Of a DNA stretch of 47,776 nucleotides, positions 37,986 through 46,667 are shown piece by piece (the stretch's first letter is position 1; every line of letters starts with the position of its first letter). The translations under genes were made by a program, and so were the position numbers. The notes below the pieces were generated by a model, which worked only from the letters and a program-made list of their open reading frames with translations, searched no databases and was not told the DNA's origin. The stretch is taken from contig JAQGOK010000133.1 in NCBI GenBank assembly GCA_028293645.1, forward strand, positions 1 to 47,776, written 5' to 3'. The DNA comes from Chthoniobacter sp. (lineage in GTDB: Bacteria > Verrucomicrobiota > Verrucomicrobiia > Chthoniobacterales > Chthoniobacteraceae).

Positions 37986-39641
37986 CTATTTCCAGTCCAA
38001 CGCGGTGAGGATTTCGTCCTTTTTCACCCGGTCGGTGTAGTCGGCGAACGTCTCACCCGGCTGCTTCCCAGCATCGTAAACCCGGAGGAGCTTATCGATG
38101 AAGAGATGCACGTCGCGCGCGATGATCTTGCCCTTGAGCAGGTCATTGAAGCGCCGGTTTTGGCCAAGCCGCCCGCCGATGAAGGCGTCGAACGCATCGA
38201 CCGTCTCACCGTTCACTTTGGTGCGCGCACCGCGAAAGCCGATGTCCGCGATCTGATGCTGACCACAGGAGCTCGGGCAGCCGCTGAAGTGGATGCGGAT
38301 CTTATCCTTGTACCAGCCGGAGGTATTCTCGAGCTCAGTCACGAGCGCGAGCATGCGGTTCTTCGTCTCCGAAACGGCGAGATTGCAGAACTCGATGCCG
38401 GTGCAACTCACGCAGCCTTTGCGGAAATTGGACGGCTGGTAATCGAGGCCGAGCGCGTCAAGTTCGCTCTTGAGCGCCTGGAGGTTCTTCTCAGGCACAT
38501 TGATGATCAACAGGTTCTGCTTGTTCGTTGTGCGGATCGCGTCCTGTCCAGCGGCGCAGTATTTTTCCGCCAGGTCCGCGATCTTTCCGAGCGCGCCATT
38601 TCGGATCCGGCCGCCTGGAAAACAAACGCCAACCCAATACAGATCGTCCTGCTTCTGCTTGTGAATGCCGAGGTGATCAGTCTCCTGATCGCGGATCACT
38701 GGGATCTCGTGCTGGCGCTCAAGTTTGAAGTCGAGCAGCTCTTCGACCTTCTCAGCGAGGTACTCGCCGCCGCCATTCTCCCCGCCTCCAAGGTTCCACC
38801 AATCCTCGATGAGGAACTTGAATCGCGCATTGTTGCGCTTGAGCCTGTAACCGTGGTCGCGGAAGAGGCAGCTCACCGCGTGTACTACGGGCCAGACTTG
38901 TTCCGGTTTGATGAAGACCGGCAGTTGTTTGGCTAGCTTTGGTGCGGAGGAGAGGCCGCCGCCAATCATGATTCCGTAACCGCGTTCCTCGCGGCCATCG
39001 ACCACGCGCTTCAGCCCAAACACGGAGCAGCAATTGATGTCCGGCTGCGCGCAATGAATGCAGCAGCCGCTGACAGAGATCTTGTATTTGCGCGGCAGGT
39101 TCGAGAACTCGCGATTGTCCGTCATGTTCCGCGAGACTTCCTCAAGCTCCGGTCTGCCGTCGGTGATTTCGTCTGGATCGATTCCGGCAACCGGGCAGCC
39201 GACGACATTCCGCGTATCATCACCGCAAGCGCCGCTCGTCGTCATCCCGACCGTCGCAAGATCCGCGAAAATGCCCGGGATGTCTTCGATCTTGAGCCAA
39301 TGATACTGGATCGTCTGACGGGTTGTGATGTCCGAAAAGCCGTGGCCAAACCGATCGGCGATCGATTGCAGCATGCGCGCCTGTTGAGCATTCAACTGGC
39401 CGCCCGGAATCTTCGTCCGCAGCATGAAGTAGCCGCTATCCTTCGGCTTCTGCCGGTAAACTCCGTACCACTTCATCCGATCAAAGTCGTCCGCCTCGAT
39501 CGACGCAAACCCGGTCTTCGCGTAACGGTGAATATCGTGGATGACGTCCAGCCCGTCTTTCTCGAGCTTCATCTTCTCCATCTGCGTAAGTGGAATGAGG
39601 CCTTGTTTGACGGCCGCGAAGTTGGGCTGGATATCGATCAT
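37986..39641 (-). CDS. Ferredoxin-type nitrite/sulfite reductase (siroheme and 4Fe-4S)
   Basis: A 551-residue assimilatory reductase. ATG 39641 (MIDIQPNFAAVKQGLIPLTQMEKM) is the likely start; the track start at 39764 adds a leader overlapping the rpmH promoter area. It has duplicated ferredoxin-like/siroheme-binding halves: GYFMLRTKIPGGQLNAQQARML, DITTRQTIQYHWLKIEDIP, GCPVAGID, KISVSGCCIHCAQPDI, YWVGVCFPGG. The cofactor cysteines are C-x5-C in GCVSCTGIEFCNL and C-x3-C in SGCPSSCGQHQIAD, the bridged 4Fe-4S/siroheme site. It reduces nitrite to ammonia or sulfite to sulfide with six electrons; sequence alone does not separate the two. Siroheme comes from CobA/HemD at 19158. The 430-residue plus-strand ORF here is a shadow. 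Confidence 0.92.
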   Translation of the reverse strand: MIDIQPNFAAVKQGLIPLTQMEKMKLEKDGLDVIHDIHRYAKTGFASIEADDFDRMKWYGVYRQKPKDSGYFMLRTKIPGGQLNAQQARMLQSIADRFGHGFSDITTRQTIQYHWLKIEDIPGIFADLATVGMTTSGACGDDTRNVVGCPVAGIDPDEITDGRPELEEVSRNMTDNREFSNLPRKYKISVSGCCIHCAQPDINCCSVFGLKRVVDGREERGYGIMIGGGLSSAPKLAKQLPVFIKPEQVWPVVHAVSCLFRDHGYRLKRNNARFKFLIEDWWNLGGGENGGGEYLAEKVEELLDFKLERQHEIPVIRDQETDHLGIHKQKQDDLYWVGVCFPGGRIRNGALGKIADLAEKYCAAGQDAIRTTNKQNLLIINVPEKNLQALKSELDALGLDYQPSNFRKGCVSCTGIEFCNLAVSETKNRMLALVTELENTSGWYKDKIRIHFSGCPSSCGQHQIADIGFRGARTKVNGETVDAFDAFIGGRLGQNRRFNDLLKGKIIARDVHLFIDKLLRVYDAGKQPGETFADYTDRVKKDEILTALDWK

Positions 39642-39757
39642 AAAGGGACGAAAAAAGGGTCGCAATTTATGGGCCGCCTCTTTGAATGCAACGCATTTGT
39701 CCCCGTGTGACACTTCTCGCGACGAGGCTGGTGCGGAACAATCGTCATCCAAGCCGA

Positions 39758-39785
39758 TTGACACCCCCGGGTGAACCGCTAAGGT
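39758..39785 (+). promoter_or_regulatory. Candidate promoter for the rpmH-rnpA-yidD-yidC cluster
   Basis: TTGACA (39758-39763, perfect -35), 16 bases, TAAGGT (39780-39785). The rpmH ATG is at 39820. A pyrimidine tract (CCCTTTTTTCC) lies between the promoter and the gene. Confidence 0.5.
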
Positions 39786-39819
39786 GCCGTCCCTTTTTTC
39801 CGCTCCTACCTACCCCGCT

Positions 39820-39993
39820 ATGAAACGCACGTATCAACCCTCGAAGCGCACGCGCAAGCGGCAGTTTGGTTTCCGCGCCCGTATGAAAACCAAGAACGGC
39901 CGCGCGATTTTGGCGCGCCGCCGTCAACGCGGTCGCAAGCGTTTGCTGCCGAAAGGCGTCGAAGTGCATTACGCACGGCACACGCAGGCCTGA
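39820..39993 (+). CDS. rpmH: 50S ribosomal protein L34
   Basis: A 57-residue highly basic protein: [20 protein letters not shown] is the universal L34 start, followed by [22 protein letters not shown]; a short tail ([15 protein letters not shown]) makes it ~12 residues longer than E. coli L34. ATG 39820 is used, since the track start at 39784 is an overextension. It is first in the classical rpmH-rnpA-yidD-yidC-jag order, which in many bacteria lies near oriC beside dnaA. Neither dnaA nor DnaA boxes are seen here; the neighbour is the divergent reductase gene. Confidence 0.96.
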   Translation: MKRTYQPSKRTRKRQFGFRARMKTKNGRAILARRRQRGRKRLLPKGVEVHYARHTQA

Positions 39994-40016
39994 GGCTGAG
40001 GACAATGATGGATTTT

Positions 40017-40097
40017 GAATTCTGAATCTTGAATTGAGCTCCGCTCCGCAATCGCGGGTTGAGCCATTCATCATTCAGAATTCATCATTCAGAATTC
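40017..40097. repeat. Tandem and inverted AT-rich repeat between rpmH and rnpA
   Basis: A 14-base unit TTCATCATTCAGAA occurs twice in perfect tandem (40067-40080, 40081-40094). GAATTCTGAAT (40017-40027) is the exact reverse complement of ATTCAGAATTC, which occurs at 40073-40083 and again at 40087-40097. The transcript could form alternative 11-bp stems. Base composition is much more AT-rich than the flanks. Confidence 0.8.
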
Positions 40098-40105
40098 CTC
40101 CCTCC

Positions 40106-40471
40106 GTGCCTCGCCTTTGTTTTCCGAAAGCAGCGCGCCTGACTCGCGCTGGCGAGTTCGCGCAGCTCAGACGTCAGGGCGCGTCGTTCCACGGCAGGCT
40201 GATGGTTTTGAGCGTTCTAAAGACTGAGTCCGATGCCGACACTCGCGTCGGTCTGATTACCTCCCGCCGTGTGGGAGGTGCCGTGGTGCGCAATCGCGTC
40301 CGGCGGCAAATGCGTGAGCTTGTGCGGCAAAGCCGTCCGTTATTGGCGCACGGTTTCTGGGTGGCATTGATCGCACGTTCCGGCGCCGCCGGGGCTCCTT
40401 TCGCGGCGATCGAGGCGGAGTGGCTCAGGCTGGCGCGGCGCAGCGCGATTCTTCCCGCCGCATGTTCCTGA
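40106..40471 (+). CDS. rnpA: Ribonuclease P protein component
   Basis: The protein subunit that assists RNase P RNA in maturing tRNA 5' ends. GTG 40106 ([25 protein letters not shown]) is chosen because the track extension to 40034 runs into the repeat region. Family motifs: [44 protein letters not shown] (the RNR signature) and [16 protein letters not shown]. About 121 residues, normal. Its last 10 bases overlap the yidD start. Confidence 0.93.
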   Translation: MPRLCFPKAARLTRAGEFAQLRRQGASFHGRLMVLSVLKTESDADTRVGLITSRRVGGAVVRNRVRRQMRELVRQSRPLLAHGFWVALIARSGAAGAPFAAIEAEWLRLARRSAILPAACS

Positions 40472-40743
40472 TCCGGCTGCTGATTCGCGCGTATCAACTG
40501 CTGCTCTCGCCGATCCTGGAATGGCTGGGCGGCGGTCCCGGTTCCGGCTGCCGTTTCGAGCCGACGTGCTCGCATTACTTTCTGCAGGCTTGCGAAACGC
40601 ACGGAATCCCGCGCGGCTCATGGCTGGGAATCAAGCGCCTCGCCCGCTGCCACCCTTGGGGTGGCGAGGGGCTTGACCCCGTCCCGCCGAAATCTCAACC
40701 CCAGCCCGATGACGAGTGCGGCTCGGGGCATTGCTCACATTAA
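40462..40743 (+). CDS. yidD: Membrane protein insertion efficiency factor YidD
   Basis: A 93-residue inner-membrane-associated protein. ATG 40462 ([24 protein letters not shown]) overlaps rnpA by 10 bases. Signature: [19 protein letters not shown] followed by [20 protein letters not shown], with the conserved cysteines. A short acidic tail with Cys and His ([11 protein letters not shown]) is an addition to the usual core. YidD helps YidC-dependent membrane insertion; it ends two bases before the yidC start. Confidence 0.94.
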   Translation: MFLIRLLIRAYQLLLSPILEWLGGGPGSGCRFEPTCSHYFLQACETHGIPRGSWLGIKRLARCHPWGGEGLDPVPPKSQPQPDDECGSGHCSH

Positions 40744-40745
40744 CT

Positions 40746-42527
40746 ATGGATCTCAAAGGTAAAATCGCGGTCGCTCTGGCCGTTGTCACACTGATCGTTT
40801 GGACGATCTTCAATCAGAAGGAAATGGAGAAGGCCGCCGCGCAGCAACGCGCATTGGCCGTTGAAACGCAGCAGAAGAGAGCCGCCGAAGCCGCGCTGAA
40901 TCCAGCGCCCGAGACCGCCCCAGTGGCTCCCGCGGCAGCGCCAGTATTGGCCGCTCCGACAGCGCCGACCGTTCCGGAAATCAAAGAGACGCTCAAGAAC
41001 CCCCGAGTCGAATACACGTTCTCAAACCTCGGAGGCGGCATCACGCGAGCGCTGCTGCTGGATCATGAAGCAGAGCGCGGCAAGAAGATGGCGGTGAACG
41101 AGTTCGGGTCGATCCCGATCGGCGCGATCAGCCATAAGCCGGGCGAAGGGATTCGCGTTCCGTTTACCGCCACGCGTGATGAGTCCGCGCGAGCGATCAC
41201 TTTCGAGCAGACCAACGAGCAGCAACTGCAGCTCACCAAAAAGTTCACCATCGGCCGCCCGGGCGAGCCCGACGAATACGTCGTCGCGCTCGACGTGGTT
41301 TTTGCGAATCGCGGCGCGCAGCCATTGAACGTGCCCGATTACTTCGTCCACACCGGTGCGGCAGCGCCCGTGCATGAGAGCGATTTGCCGACTTACACCG
41401 GACTCAAGTTCGCCGGCGGGAGTTTCGTGGATTCGAGCTGGTTTTCCGCCGGCGGTTTTCTCGGCTTTGGCCATGACGCCCGCCCGGTTTACAGCGAGAG
41501 CCGCCCCGGAACCTCCTGGCTGGGCGTAACGAACCAGTACTTCAGCACGGTGCTGAGCCCGCGCGTCTCCGCGCAGGATGCGGCGCTTCAGTCGAAGCAA
41601 CGCGGGAATTCGATTTGGGCGACGCGCTTCGACATCGCTGAGTCGGACTGGAAACAAAGTGAACGCTCCTCCGCCGGCGGCTCCGCGGTACGCCATGCAG
41701 TCACGGCTGCGCTCGGCATGCCTGGCTTCACGCTGGAGCCAGGCGCCTCCTTCACGCAGAGCTTCCAGCTCTACACGGGTCCGCGCGAATACTCGCGGCT
41801 CAAGCGCTTGGGCGACACCGAGGAGGAGATCATGGATTTCGGAATCTTCGGCATCGTCAGCAAGACGCTGTTGAACGGCATGAACTGGCTGCACGCGAAG
41901 CTCGGCAGCTATGCCGCGGCGATCATCGTGCTGACGCTGATCATCAAGACCCTGCTCTGGCCGCTCCAGAACAAGGCGACCAACTCCATGAAGCGCATGC
42001 AGCTTCTGCAGCCGAAGATGACCGAGCTGCGTGAGAAGTACAAGGACGATCCGCAGCGCATGAACACGGAGATCATGAAGCTCTACAAGGACTTCGGGGT
42101 GAATCCGATCGGCGGGTGTTTGCCGATGCTGATCCAGATCCCAATCTTCTTTGGCTTCTACAACATGCTCGGCCGCGCGGTGGAACTACGGAACAGCAAG
42201 TTCCTTTGGGTGGAGGACCTTTCGATGCCAGACACGGTCGCGATGATTCCCCTGGTTGGAATTCCGCTGAACATTCTCCCGCTCGTCATGGCGGTGACCA
42301 TGTTCTGGCAGATGGCGATTTCGCCGAAATCCGGCGACCCAATGCAGCAGCGCATCTTCATGTTCATGCCGCTGATCTTCATCGTCTTCTGCTACAACTT
42401 CGCCTCCGCCTTGGCGCTTTACTGGACGGTGCAGAATCTGTTTTCTGTAGCGCAACTCTACGCCACGCGGAACCAGACACCCCCGACGCTTGTGAAAAAG
42501 GCTGCCGCGCTGCCGAAGAAAAAATAG
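40746..42527 (+). CDS. yidC: Membrane protein insertase YidC
   Basis: A 593-residue inner-membrane insertase. It starts at ATG 40746 with a cytoplasmic KGK and TM1 (IAVALAVVTLIVWTIFNQ). An Ala/Pro-rich linker follows, then the large periplasmic beta-sandwich domain (~80-370, e.g. NPRVEYTFSNLGGGITRALL). The conserved C-terminal insertase core has TM2 (FGIFGIVSKTLLNGMNWLH), YAAAIIVLTLIIKTLLWPL, the cytoplasmic hairpin QPKMTELREKYKDDPQRMN, NPIGGCLPMLIQIPIFFGFYNML, and TM5/6 ending in ALYWTVQNLFSVAQ. The hydrophilic-groove arginine is not obvious: the usual R sits where KTLLWPLQNKATNS has K. Gram-negative long form, in operon with yidD and jag. Confidence 0.95.
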   Translation: MDLKGKIAVALAVVTLIVWTIFNQKEMEKAAAQQRALAVETQQKRAAEAALNPAPETAPVAPAAAPVLAAPTAPTVPEIKETLKNPRVEYTFSNLGGGITRALLLDHEAERGKKMAVNEFGSIPIGAISHKPGEGIRVPFTATRDESARAITFEQTNEQQLQLTKKFTIGRPGEPDEYVVALDVVFANRGAQPLNVPDYFVHTGAAAPVHESDLPTYTGLKFAGGSFVDSSWFSAGGFLGFGHDARPVYSESRPGTSWLGVTNQYFSTVLSPRVSAQDAALQSKQRGNSIWATRFDIAESDWKQSERSSAGGSAVRHAVTAALGMPGFTLEPGASFTQSFQLYTGPREYSRLKRLGDTEEEIMDFGIFGIVSKTLLNGMNWLHAKLGSYAAAIIVLTLIIKTLLWPLQNKATNSMKRMQLLQPKMTELREKYKDDPQRMNTEIMKLYKDFGVNPIGGCLPMLIQIPIFFGFYNMLGRAVELRNSKFLWVEDLSMPDTVAMIPLVGIPLNILPLVMAVTMFWQMAISPKSGDPMQQRIFMFMPLIFIVFCYNFASALALYWTVQNLFSVAQLYATRNQTPPTLVKKAAALPKKK

Positions 42528-42536
42528 CGCGATGCC

Positions 42537-42998
42537 ATGAGCCGAAACCCAAGAGAAACCCTCGATTCGATGCTGGGGCTGTTGGGTTTTGTTTGTGAAA
42601 TCAAGGAGATCGAGCACGACCATGGGCTGACCCTGATGGTCTATACCGGCGAGAAGGACCGACTGATTGGCCGCAACGGCGAGCTTCTCGAGGACATCCA
42701 GTTGCTCCTCAATCGCCTGCTCCAGGCGAAGGACAAGCACGCAGGCAAAGTGCAGGTCGATATCGAGCACTGGCGGGAAATGCGCGACGATAGCCTCGCC
42801 CAACGCGTGCGACAGATCGGCGAGATCGTGAGACAGACCGGACGGCCTTATCACCTCGAGCCGATGAACGCCTATGAGCGGCGGATCGTGCACCACGCTT
42901 TCAAAGACGATCCGGAGATTGCCACCTGGAGTCCTCCCGACGACGCACGGATCAAGCGGATCACCTTGAAGCGGCGCGTGGAAGCGTCGGCGGGGTAG
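42537..42998 (+). CDS. jag: Jag/KhpB-like RNA-binding protein (KH and R3H, no Jag-N)
   Basis: A 153-residue RNA-binding protein. A KH domain (~1-75) has the loop EKDRLIGRNGELLEDIQLLLNRLL; the R3H domain follows with LEPMNAYERRIVHHAFKDDP (R-x3-H motif). The N-terminal Jag-N domain found in Gram-positive KhpB/EloR is absent. It starts at ATG 42537, 9 bases after yidC, the standard position in the rnpA-yidC cluster. Proteins of this family bind many RNAs and influence cell-wall growth; the role in this organism is unknown. Confidence 0.9.
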   Translation: MSRNPRETLDSMLGLLGFVCEIKEIEHDHGLTLMVYTGEKDRLIGRNGELLEDIQLLLNRLLQAKDKHAGKVQVDIEHWREMRDDSLAQRVRQIGEIVRQTGRPYHLEPMNAYERRIVHHAFKDDPEIATWSPPDDARIKRITLKRRVEASAG

Positions 42999-43111
42999 TC
43001 CGACCGACGCGTTCATCCGTCGTCTGAAAGTTTCCCGAAGTTCCCTTTGACAGGCGTGCTCATGCCGTCCAAATTCGCGTCCCTTTTTCGGTCGCCGCGC
43101 CTCCTTGTTCT

Positions 43112-43342
43112 ATGTCCAGCACTCTCCTCGATGAAGCCCTCAAAGTGATCGTCAGCCAACAGCTTCTCGTCAATATGGTTTCGAAGCGCGTGCGGCAACT
43201 GACGGCAGGGCATCGGCCCATGATCGTGACCGGCCCGCGGATGGGATTCTCGGACATCGCCTTGACCGAGATTATCGAAGGTAAACTCAAGTACGAGGCC
43301 GCTCCGGTGCCGACGGTTCCGGGCGGAGCAACCGGCGGCTAG
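43112..43342 (+). CDS. rpoZ: RNA polymerase omega subunit
   Basis: A 76-residue protein. QLLVNMVSKRVRQLTAGHRPMIV matches the omega core (f.lv..a..RArql..g..p.v), followed by SDIALTEIIEGKL, the usual A-L-x-E-I-x-x-G-K motif. Omega assists assembly of beta prime and, in many bacteria, ppGpp binding. It is followed by smpB after 30 bases, and preceded by a 113-base gap after jag in which I could not fix a promoter. Confidence 0.85.
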   Translation: MSSTLLDEALKVIVSQQLLVNMVSKRVRQLTAGHRPMIVTGPRMGFSDIALTEIIEGKLKYEAAPVPTVPGGATGG

Positions 43343-43372
43343 CGGCTCGGCGCCCGTGCGGCGTTCGAAGTC

Positions 43373-43834
43373 ATGAAGGCGGAGATTTCGGTTAACCGCA
43401 AAGCGCTCCGGGACTACCACATCCTCGAGCGTTTCGAGGCGGGCATTGAACTCAAGGGCACCGAGGTCAAATCGATTCGGGCCGGCTTTGCCAACGTCAA
43501 CAACGCTTACGCGCGCGTGGAGGACGGGCAGGTGTTCGCCTACGACGTGGACATTCAGACTTACGCTCGCGCGAGCTTTGAGCAGCACGAACCCAAACGC
43601 TCGCGCCGCCTGCTGCTGCACAAAAAGGAGATCGATCGGCTCTTCGGGCTTACGCAAATCAAAGGCCACACGCTCGTCGTCCTGCAGATGTATTGGAAAG
43701 AGGCGCGCGTGAAAATCGAGGTCGGCGTAGCGGTCGGCAAGGAAGCCGCGGACAAGCGCCAGGACATGAAAGAGCGCACGAGCCGGCGCGAAGTGGATCG
43801 TGAAGTCGCGCGCTTCAACAAAAAGCACGCGTAG
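43373..43834 (+). CDS. smpB: SsrA-binding protein SmpB
   Basis: A 153-residue trans-translation factor that delivers tmRNA to stalled ribosomes. Hallmarks: SVNRKALRDYHILERFEAGIELKGTEVKSIR, NVNNAYARVEDGQVFAYDVDI, the HEPKRSRRLLLHKKEI segment, TLVVLQMYWKEARVKIEVGVAVGK and the basic C-terminal tail that mimics the tmRNA-entry helix (DKRQDMKERTSRREVDREVARF). ATG 43373. No ssrA gene was noticed nearby. Convergent with opcA, 15 bases apart. Confidence 0.96.
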   Translation: MKAEISVNRKALRDYHILERFEAGIELKGTEVKSIRAGFANVNNAYARVEDGQVFAYDVDIQTYARASFEQHEPKRSRRLLLHKKEIDRLFGLTQIKGHTLVVLQMYWKEARVKIEVGVAVGKEAADKRQDMKERTSRREVDREVARFNKKHA

Positions 43835-43849
43835 CCGTCGCGCCGCCGT

Positions 43850-44899
43850 TTACAGCAGCGCTTTCGCGATGCCGAGCGCCTTGATGTAAACGCGATGGCG
43901 TCCGCCCAACGCCAGTTCTTCGGCCAGCAGACTCGTCGTCTCGTTGTTTCCGGCGGGGAGCAGATGGTGGTAGGTGCGGCCCTGCGGCAGTCGGACCTCG
44001 ACTCGGAAGAAGTCACCGCTTCCATCGCGGACTACCTCGACGGCAGCTTTGTCGGAGCGCACTTCGCAACGGCTGATCGATCGGCCAGCTTCGGCGGTTA
44101 ACGCGAAAGTCACGGGCTTGCCGCTCGGTGCCGCGAGGAGAAGTTGAGAGCCTTCACAGCTCTGCAACTCCAGCTTGAGTTGTGCGGCAAACCAGCCAAC
44201 GAGCAGCAGGGCCGTCGAGCGAAACTCCGGTGAATGGGAAATCGCCACGTGCTCCAGGCACTCGAGGATCGGCTGGTTTTCGGGATGATCGAACATCTGC
44301 GCGAGCGCCTGCCGCAAGTGCAGGCTGCGGGTCCAGTTGAGATCGCACATCGCGAGCCGTGACTGCGTGTGCGCGAGCGAATCGAGCAGCAGCGTCAGTT
44401 GCGCGGTGGGGTTTCGCCAGAGGTGGCTGTCGAAGACCAGGCGATCGACCCATGCCCAGAGATGTTCGTCGATCGGATCCGGAAATTCGCCCTGCCACCA
44501 GAGAACGAGCGGCAAGTCGGAGTCGAGGTTCGAGAAGAGAATGTTCGGAATCAGATTCCGCGCGCGACCTTCGACCACGAACGAGATCTGCTCGCAGCAC
44601 ACCGGCTTTTCTCCGGCCCGGCCGAGGTGACAATGCGCATTGATCCACGCGCGCGTCCGCGTCTCGGCAGCATCCGGTTCGGCGATGATCAGCAGCGCCC
44701 GGCACGCATGCGTGCGCGTGAATTCATTGATCAACTCGGTGTTCCGTTCGGCCGCTTCGCCAGCTTCGCAATAGATCGCGAAGTTGATCAACGAGGCGCG
44801 CGTTTTCGCGGAGCCGGTCGCTTCCCACAGGCGTTTGATCTCCCGGCCAATCTGGCCGATCTCGACCGGCTCGCCGAGTTTTGCGGTGTCCAGCGCCAT
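43850..44899 (-). CDS. opcA: Glucose-6-phosphate dehydrogenase assembly protein OpcA
   Basis: A 349-residue soluble protein. ATG 44899 (MALDTAKLGEPVEIGQIGREIKRLWE) lies 2 bases after the zwf stop; the track start at 44986 is within zwf. It carries the OpcA order: SLINFAIYCEAG near the N-terminus, ARNLIPNILFSNLDSDLPLVLWWQGEFP, WVDRLVFDSHLW, DLNWTRSLHLRQALAQMFDHP. OpcA binds and activates Zwf in cyanobacteria and actinobacteria, where it responds to redox state; here it directly follows zwf. The C-terminal third is less conserved but in frame. Confidence 0.88.
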   Translation of the reverse strand: MALDTAKLGEPVEIGQIGREIKRLWEATGSAKTRASLINFAIYCEAGEAAERNTELINEFTRTHACRALLIIAEPDAAETRTRAWINAHCHLGRAGEKPVCCEQISFVVEGRARNLIPNILFSNLDSDLPLVLWWQGEFPDPIDEHLWAWVDRLVFDSHLWRNPTAQLTLLLDSLAHTQSRLAMCDLNWTRSLHLRQALAQMFDHPENQPILECLEHVAISHSPEFRSTALLLVGWFAAQLKLELQSCEGSQLLLAAPSGKPVTFALTAEAGRSISRCEVRSDKAAVEVVRDGSGDFFRVEVRLPQGRTYHHLLPAGNNETTSLLAEELALGGRHRVYIKALGIAKALL

Positions 44900-44901
44900 G
44901 G

Positions 44902-46443
44902 CTACATTCTCCGCCAGGTGCGGCCGTCGCGTTCGAGCAAATCGTCCGACTCCTTCGGTCCCCACGAGCCCGATGGATACGTGCAAAGTGGCGGCGGGTT
45001 TTCGCTTTGGTGCCAGGCCTCCTCGATCACATCGACGAACTTCCAGGCGCCTTCCACTTCATCCCGCCGCGCGAAAAGGGTGGCGTCGCCGCTCATCGCA
45101 TCGAGCAGCAGGCGTTCATACGCTTCGGGCGACGCTTTGCCGAAAGAGGTGCCGTAGTGGAAATCCATTTTCACCGGCTCGATGCGGATCGCATTGCCCG
45201 GCATCTTGCACTGCATACGCAGGGAAATGCCCTCGTCCGGCTGAATGCGGATCACGAGCACGTTGGGCCCGAGCGGCTCTGCAGCTTTGTTGAAAAGCAC
45301 GTTGGGCGCGTTCTTGAACTGAATCGCGATCTCCGTGCCGCCTTTCGCGAGTCGCTTCCCGACACGAATGTAAAACGGGACGTTCGCCCAACGCCAATTG
45401 TCCACGTTCACCTTCACCGCCACGTACGTCTCCGTCATCGACGTCGGACTCACGCGGTCCTCCTCGCGATAGGCCTTCACTTCTTTGCCGGCAATCGCGC
45501 CCGCCGCGTATTGGCCGCGTACGACGTGCGTGCCGACTTCCTCAATCGTCATCTGCCGGAGCGAGCGAATCACTTTCACCTTCTCATCCCGAACGCTGTC
45601 GGCGCGGAGATCCGTCGGCGGCTCCATTGCGGTGAGGCAGAGGAGTTGCAGCAGATGGTTCTGCACCATGTCACGGAGGGCGCCGCTCGATTCGTAATAG
45701 GGCCCGCGCTGCTCCACGCCCAGCGGCTCGGCGGCGGTGATCTGAACGTGGTCGATGTAATGGCTGTTCCAGAGCGGCTCGAAGATCCCGTTGCCGAAAC
45801 GCAGCACCATGATGTTCTGCGCGGTCTCTTTGCCTAGGTAATGATCAATGCGGAACGTGTCCTTTTCGCGGAAGACCCTCGCCACGACTTCGTTCAGCGC
45901 GTGCGCCGTCGAGAGATCTGTGCCGAACGGCTTCTCCACGATCACGCGGGTCCACGCGCCGCCTTTCGTCCCGCTCAAGCCGGCCGCGGCCAGCTGCGTG
46001 AGGATTCCTTCGTAGTCGGTCGGCGAGACCGAAAGATAAAAGAGGCGATTGCCCCGCGTTCCACTTTGGGCGTCGAGTTCATCGAGCCGTTTCGCGAGCG
46101 ACTGATATCCCGCGGCGTTCCCGAATTCGCTTTGATGATAGAAAATCCGCGGCGCGAAGCTGCCCCAAATCTCCTCGTTCAAACCGGAGCGCGATGACTT
46201 CGTCGTCGTCTCCTTCAACTCGCCGCGCCAGGAGTCATCAGTCTTGGGCCGACGGGCAAAGCCGACGATGTTCGTGGCTGCCGGCAGATCGCCATCGGCG
46301 GCGAGATTGTAAAGCGCCGGGATCAGTTTGCGGAAGGTGAGATCGCCCGACGCGCCGAAGATTATCACCGTGCACGGCTGCGGCATCGGCCGGGACGAAA
46401 GGCCTTCGCGCAGCGGGTTGCCAGAGAGAGTAGTCGGATTCAA
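44902..46443 (-). CDS. zwf: Glucose-6-phosphate 1-dehydrogenase
   Basis: Oxidises glucose-6-phosphate to 6-phosphogluconolactone with NADP+, first step of the oxidative pentose phosphate pathway. Of several starts, TTG 46443 (LNPTTLSGNPLREGLSSRPMPQP) is preferred because NPLREGL is conserved in this branch; ATG 46386 is an alternative, and the track start at 46584 is too long. It has the Rossmann motif VIIFGASGDLTFRKLIPALY, the active-site region FRIDHYLGKETAQNIMVLRFGN, and VPFYIRVGKRLAKGGTEI. About 513 residues. Its stop is 2 bases before opcA, giving an operon zwf-opcA. Confidence 0.95.
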   Translation of the reverse strand: MNPTTLSGNPLREGLSSRPMPQPCTVIIFGASGDLTFRKLIPALYNLAADGDLPAATNIVGFARRPKTDDSWRGELKETTTKSSRSGLNEEIWGSFAPRIFYHQSEFGNAAGYQSLAKRLDELDAQSGTRGNRLFYLSVSPTDYEGILTQLAAAGLSGTKGGAWTRVIVEKPFGTDLSTAHALNEVVARVFREKDTFRIDHYLGKETAQNIMVLRFGNGIFEPLWNSHYIDHVQITAAEPLGVEQRGPYYESSGALRDMVQNHLLQLLCLTAMEPPTDLRADSVRDEKVKVIRSLRQMTIEEVGTHVVRGQYAAGAIAGKEVKAYREEDRVSPTSMTETYVAVKVNVDNWRWANVPFYIRVGKRLAKGGTEIAIQFKNAPNVLFNKAAEPLGPNVLVIRIQPDEGISLRMQCKMPGNAIRIEPVKMDFHYGTSFGKASPEAYERLLLDAMSGDATLFARRDEVEGAWKFVDVIEEAWHQSENPPPLCTYPSGSWGPKESDDLLERDGRTWRRM

Positions 46444-46667
46444 AGCGGCCCCGTTATAAAGACGGGCGCAGGCGAGAGAAGTGAAAACCTCCGCCTGCTC
46501 TCCTCCGGGTGGGCCAAAGCGAGGACTCGCTGGGGCGTGATTGAAAGTGTGTCGGGAAGACTCATCGCCATTCACCACGCGCACGGCGTCGGAAGAGTGG
46601 AGGTTTCGATTGACGGAAAAGCGCCACCTGATCTTTCTCTTCGCTGGCAGCGCGGAGGTCCCCCCTT

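Noticed and set aside
37644-38936. 430-residue plus-strand ORF
   Set aside because: Shadow of the siroheme reductase and GNAT genes; no domain features.
39642-39819. Possible replication origin beside rpmH
   Set aside because: No dnaA gene and no cluster of DnaA-box-like sequences; the rpmH cluster alone does not prove oriC.
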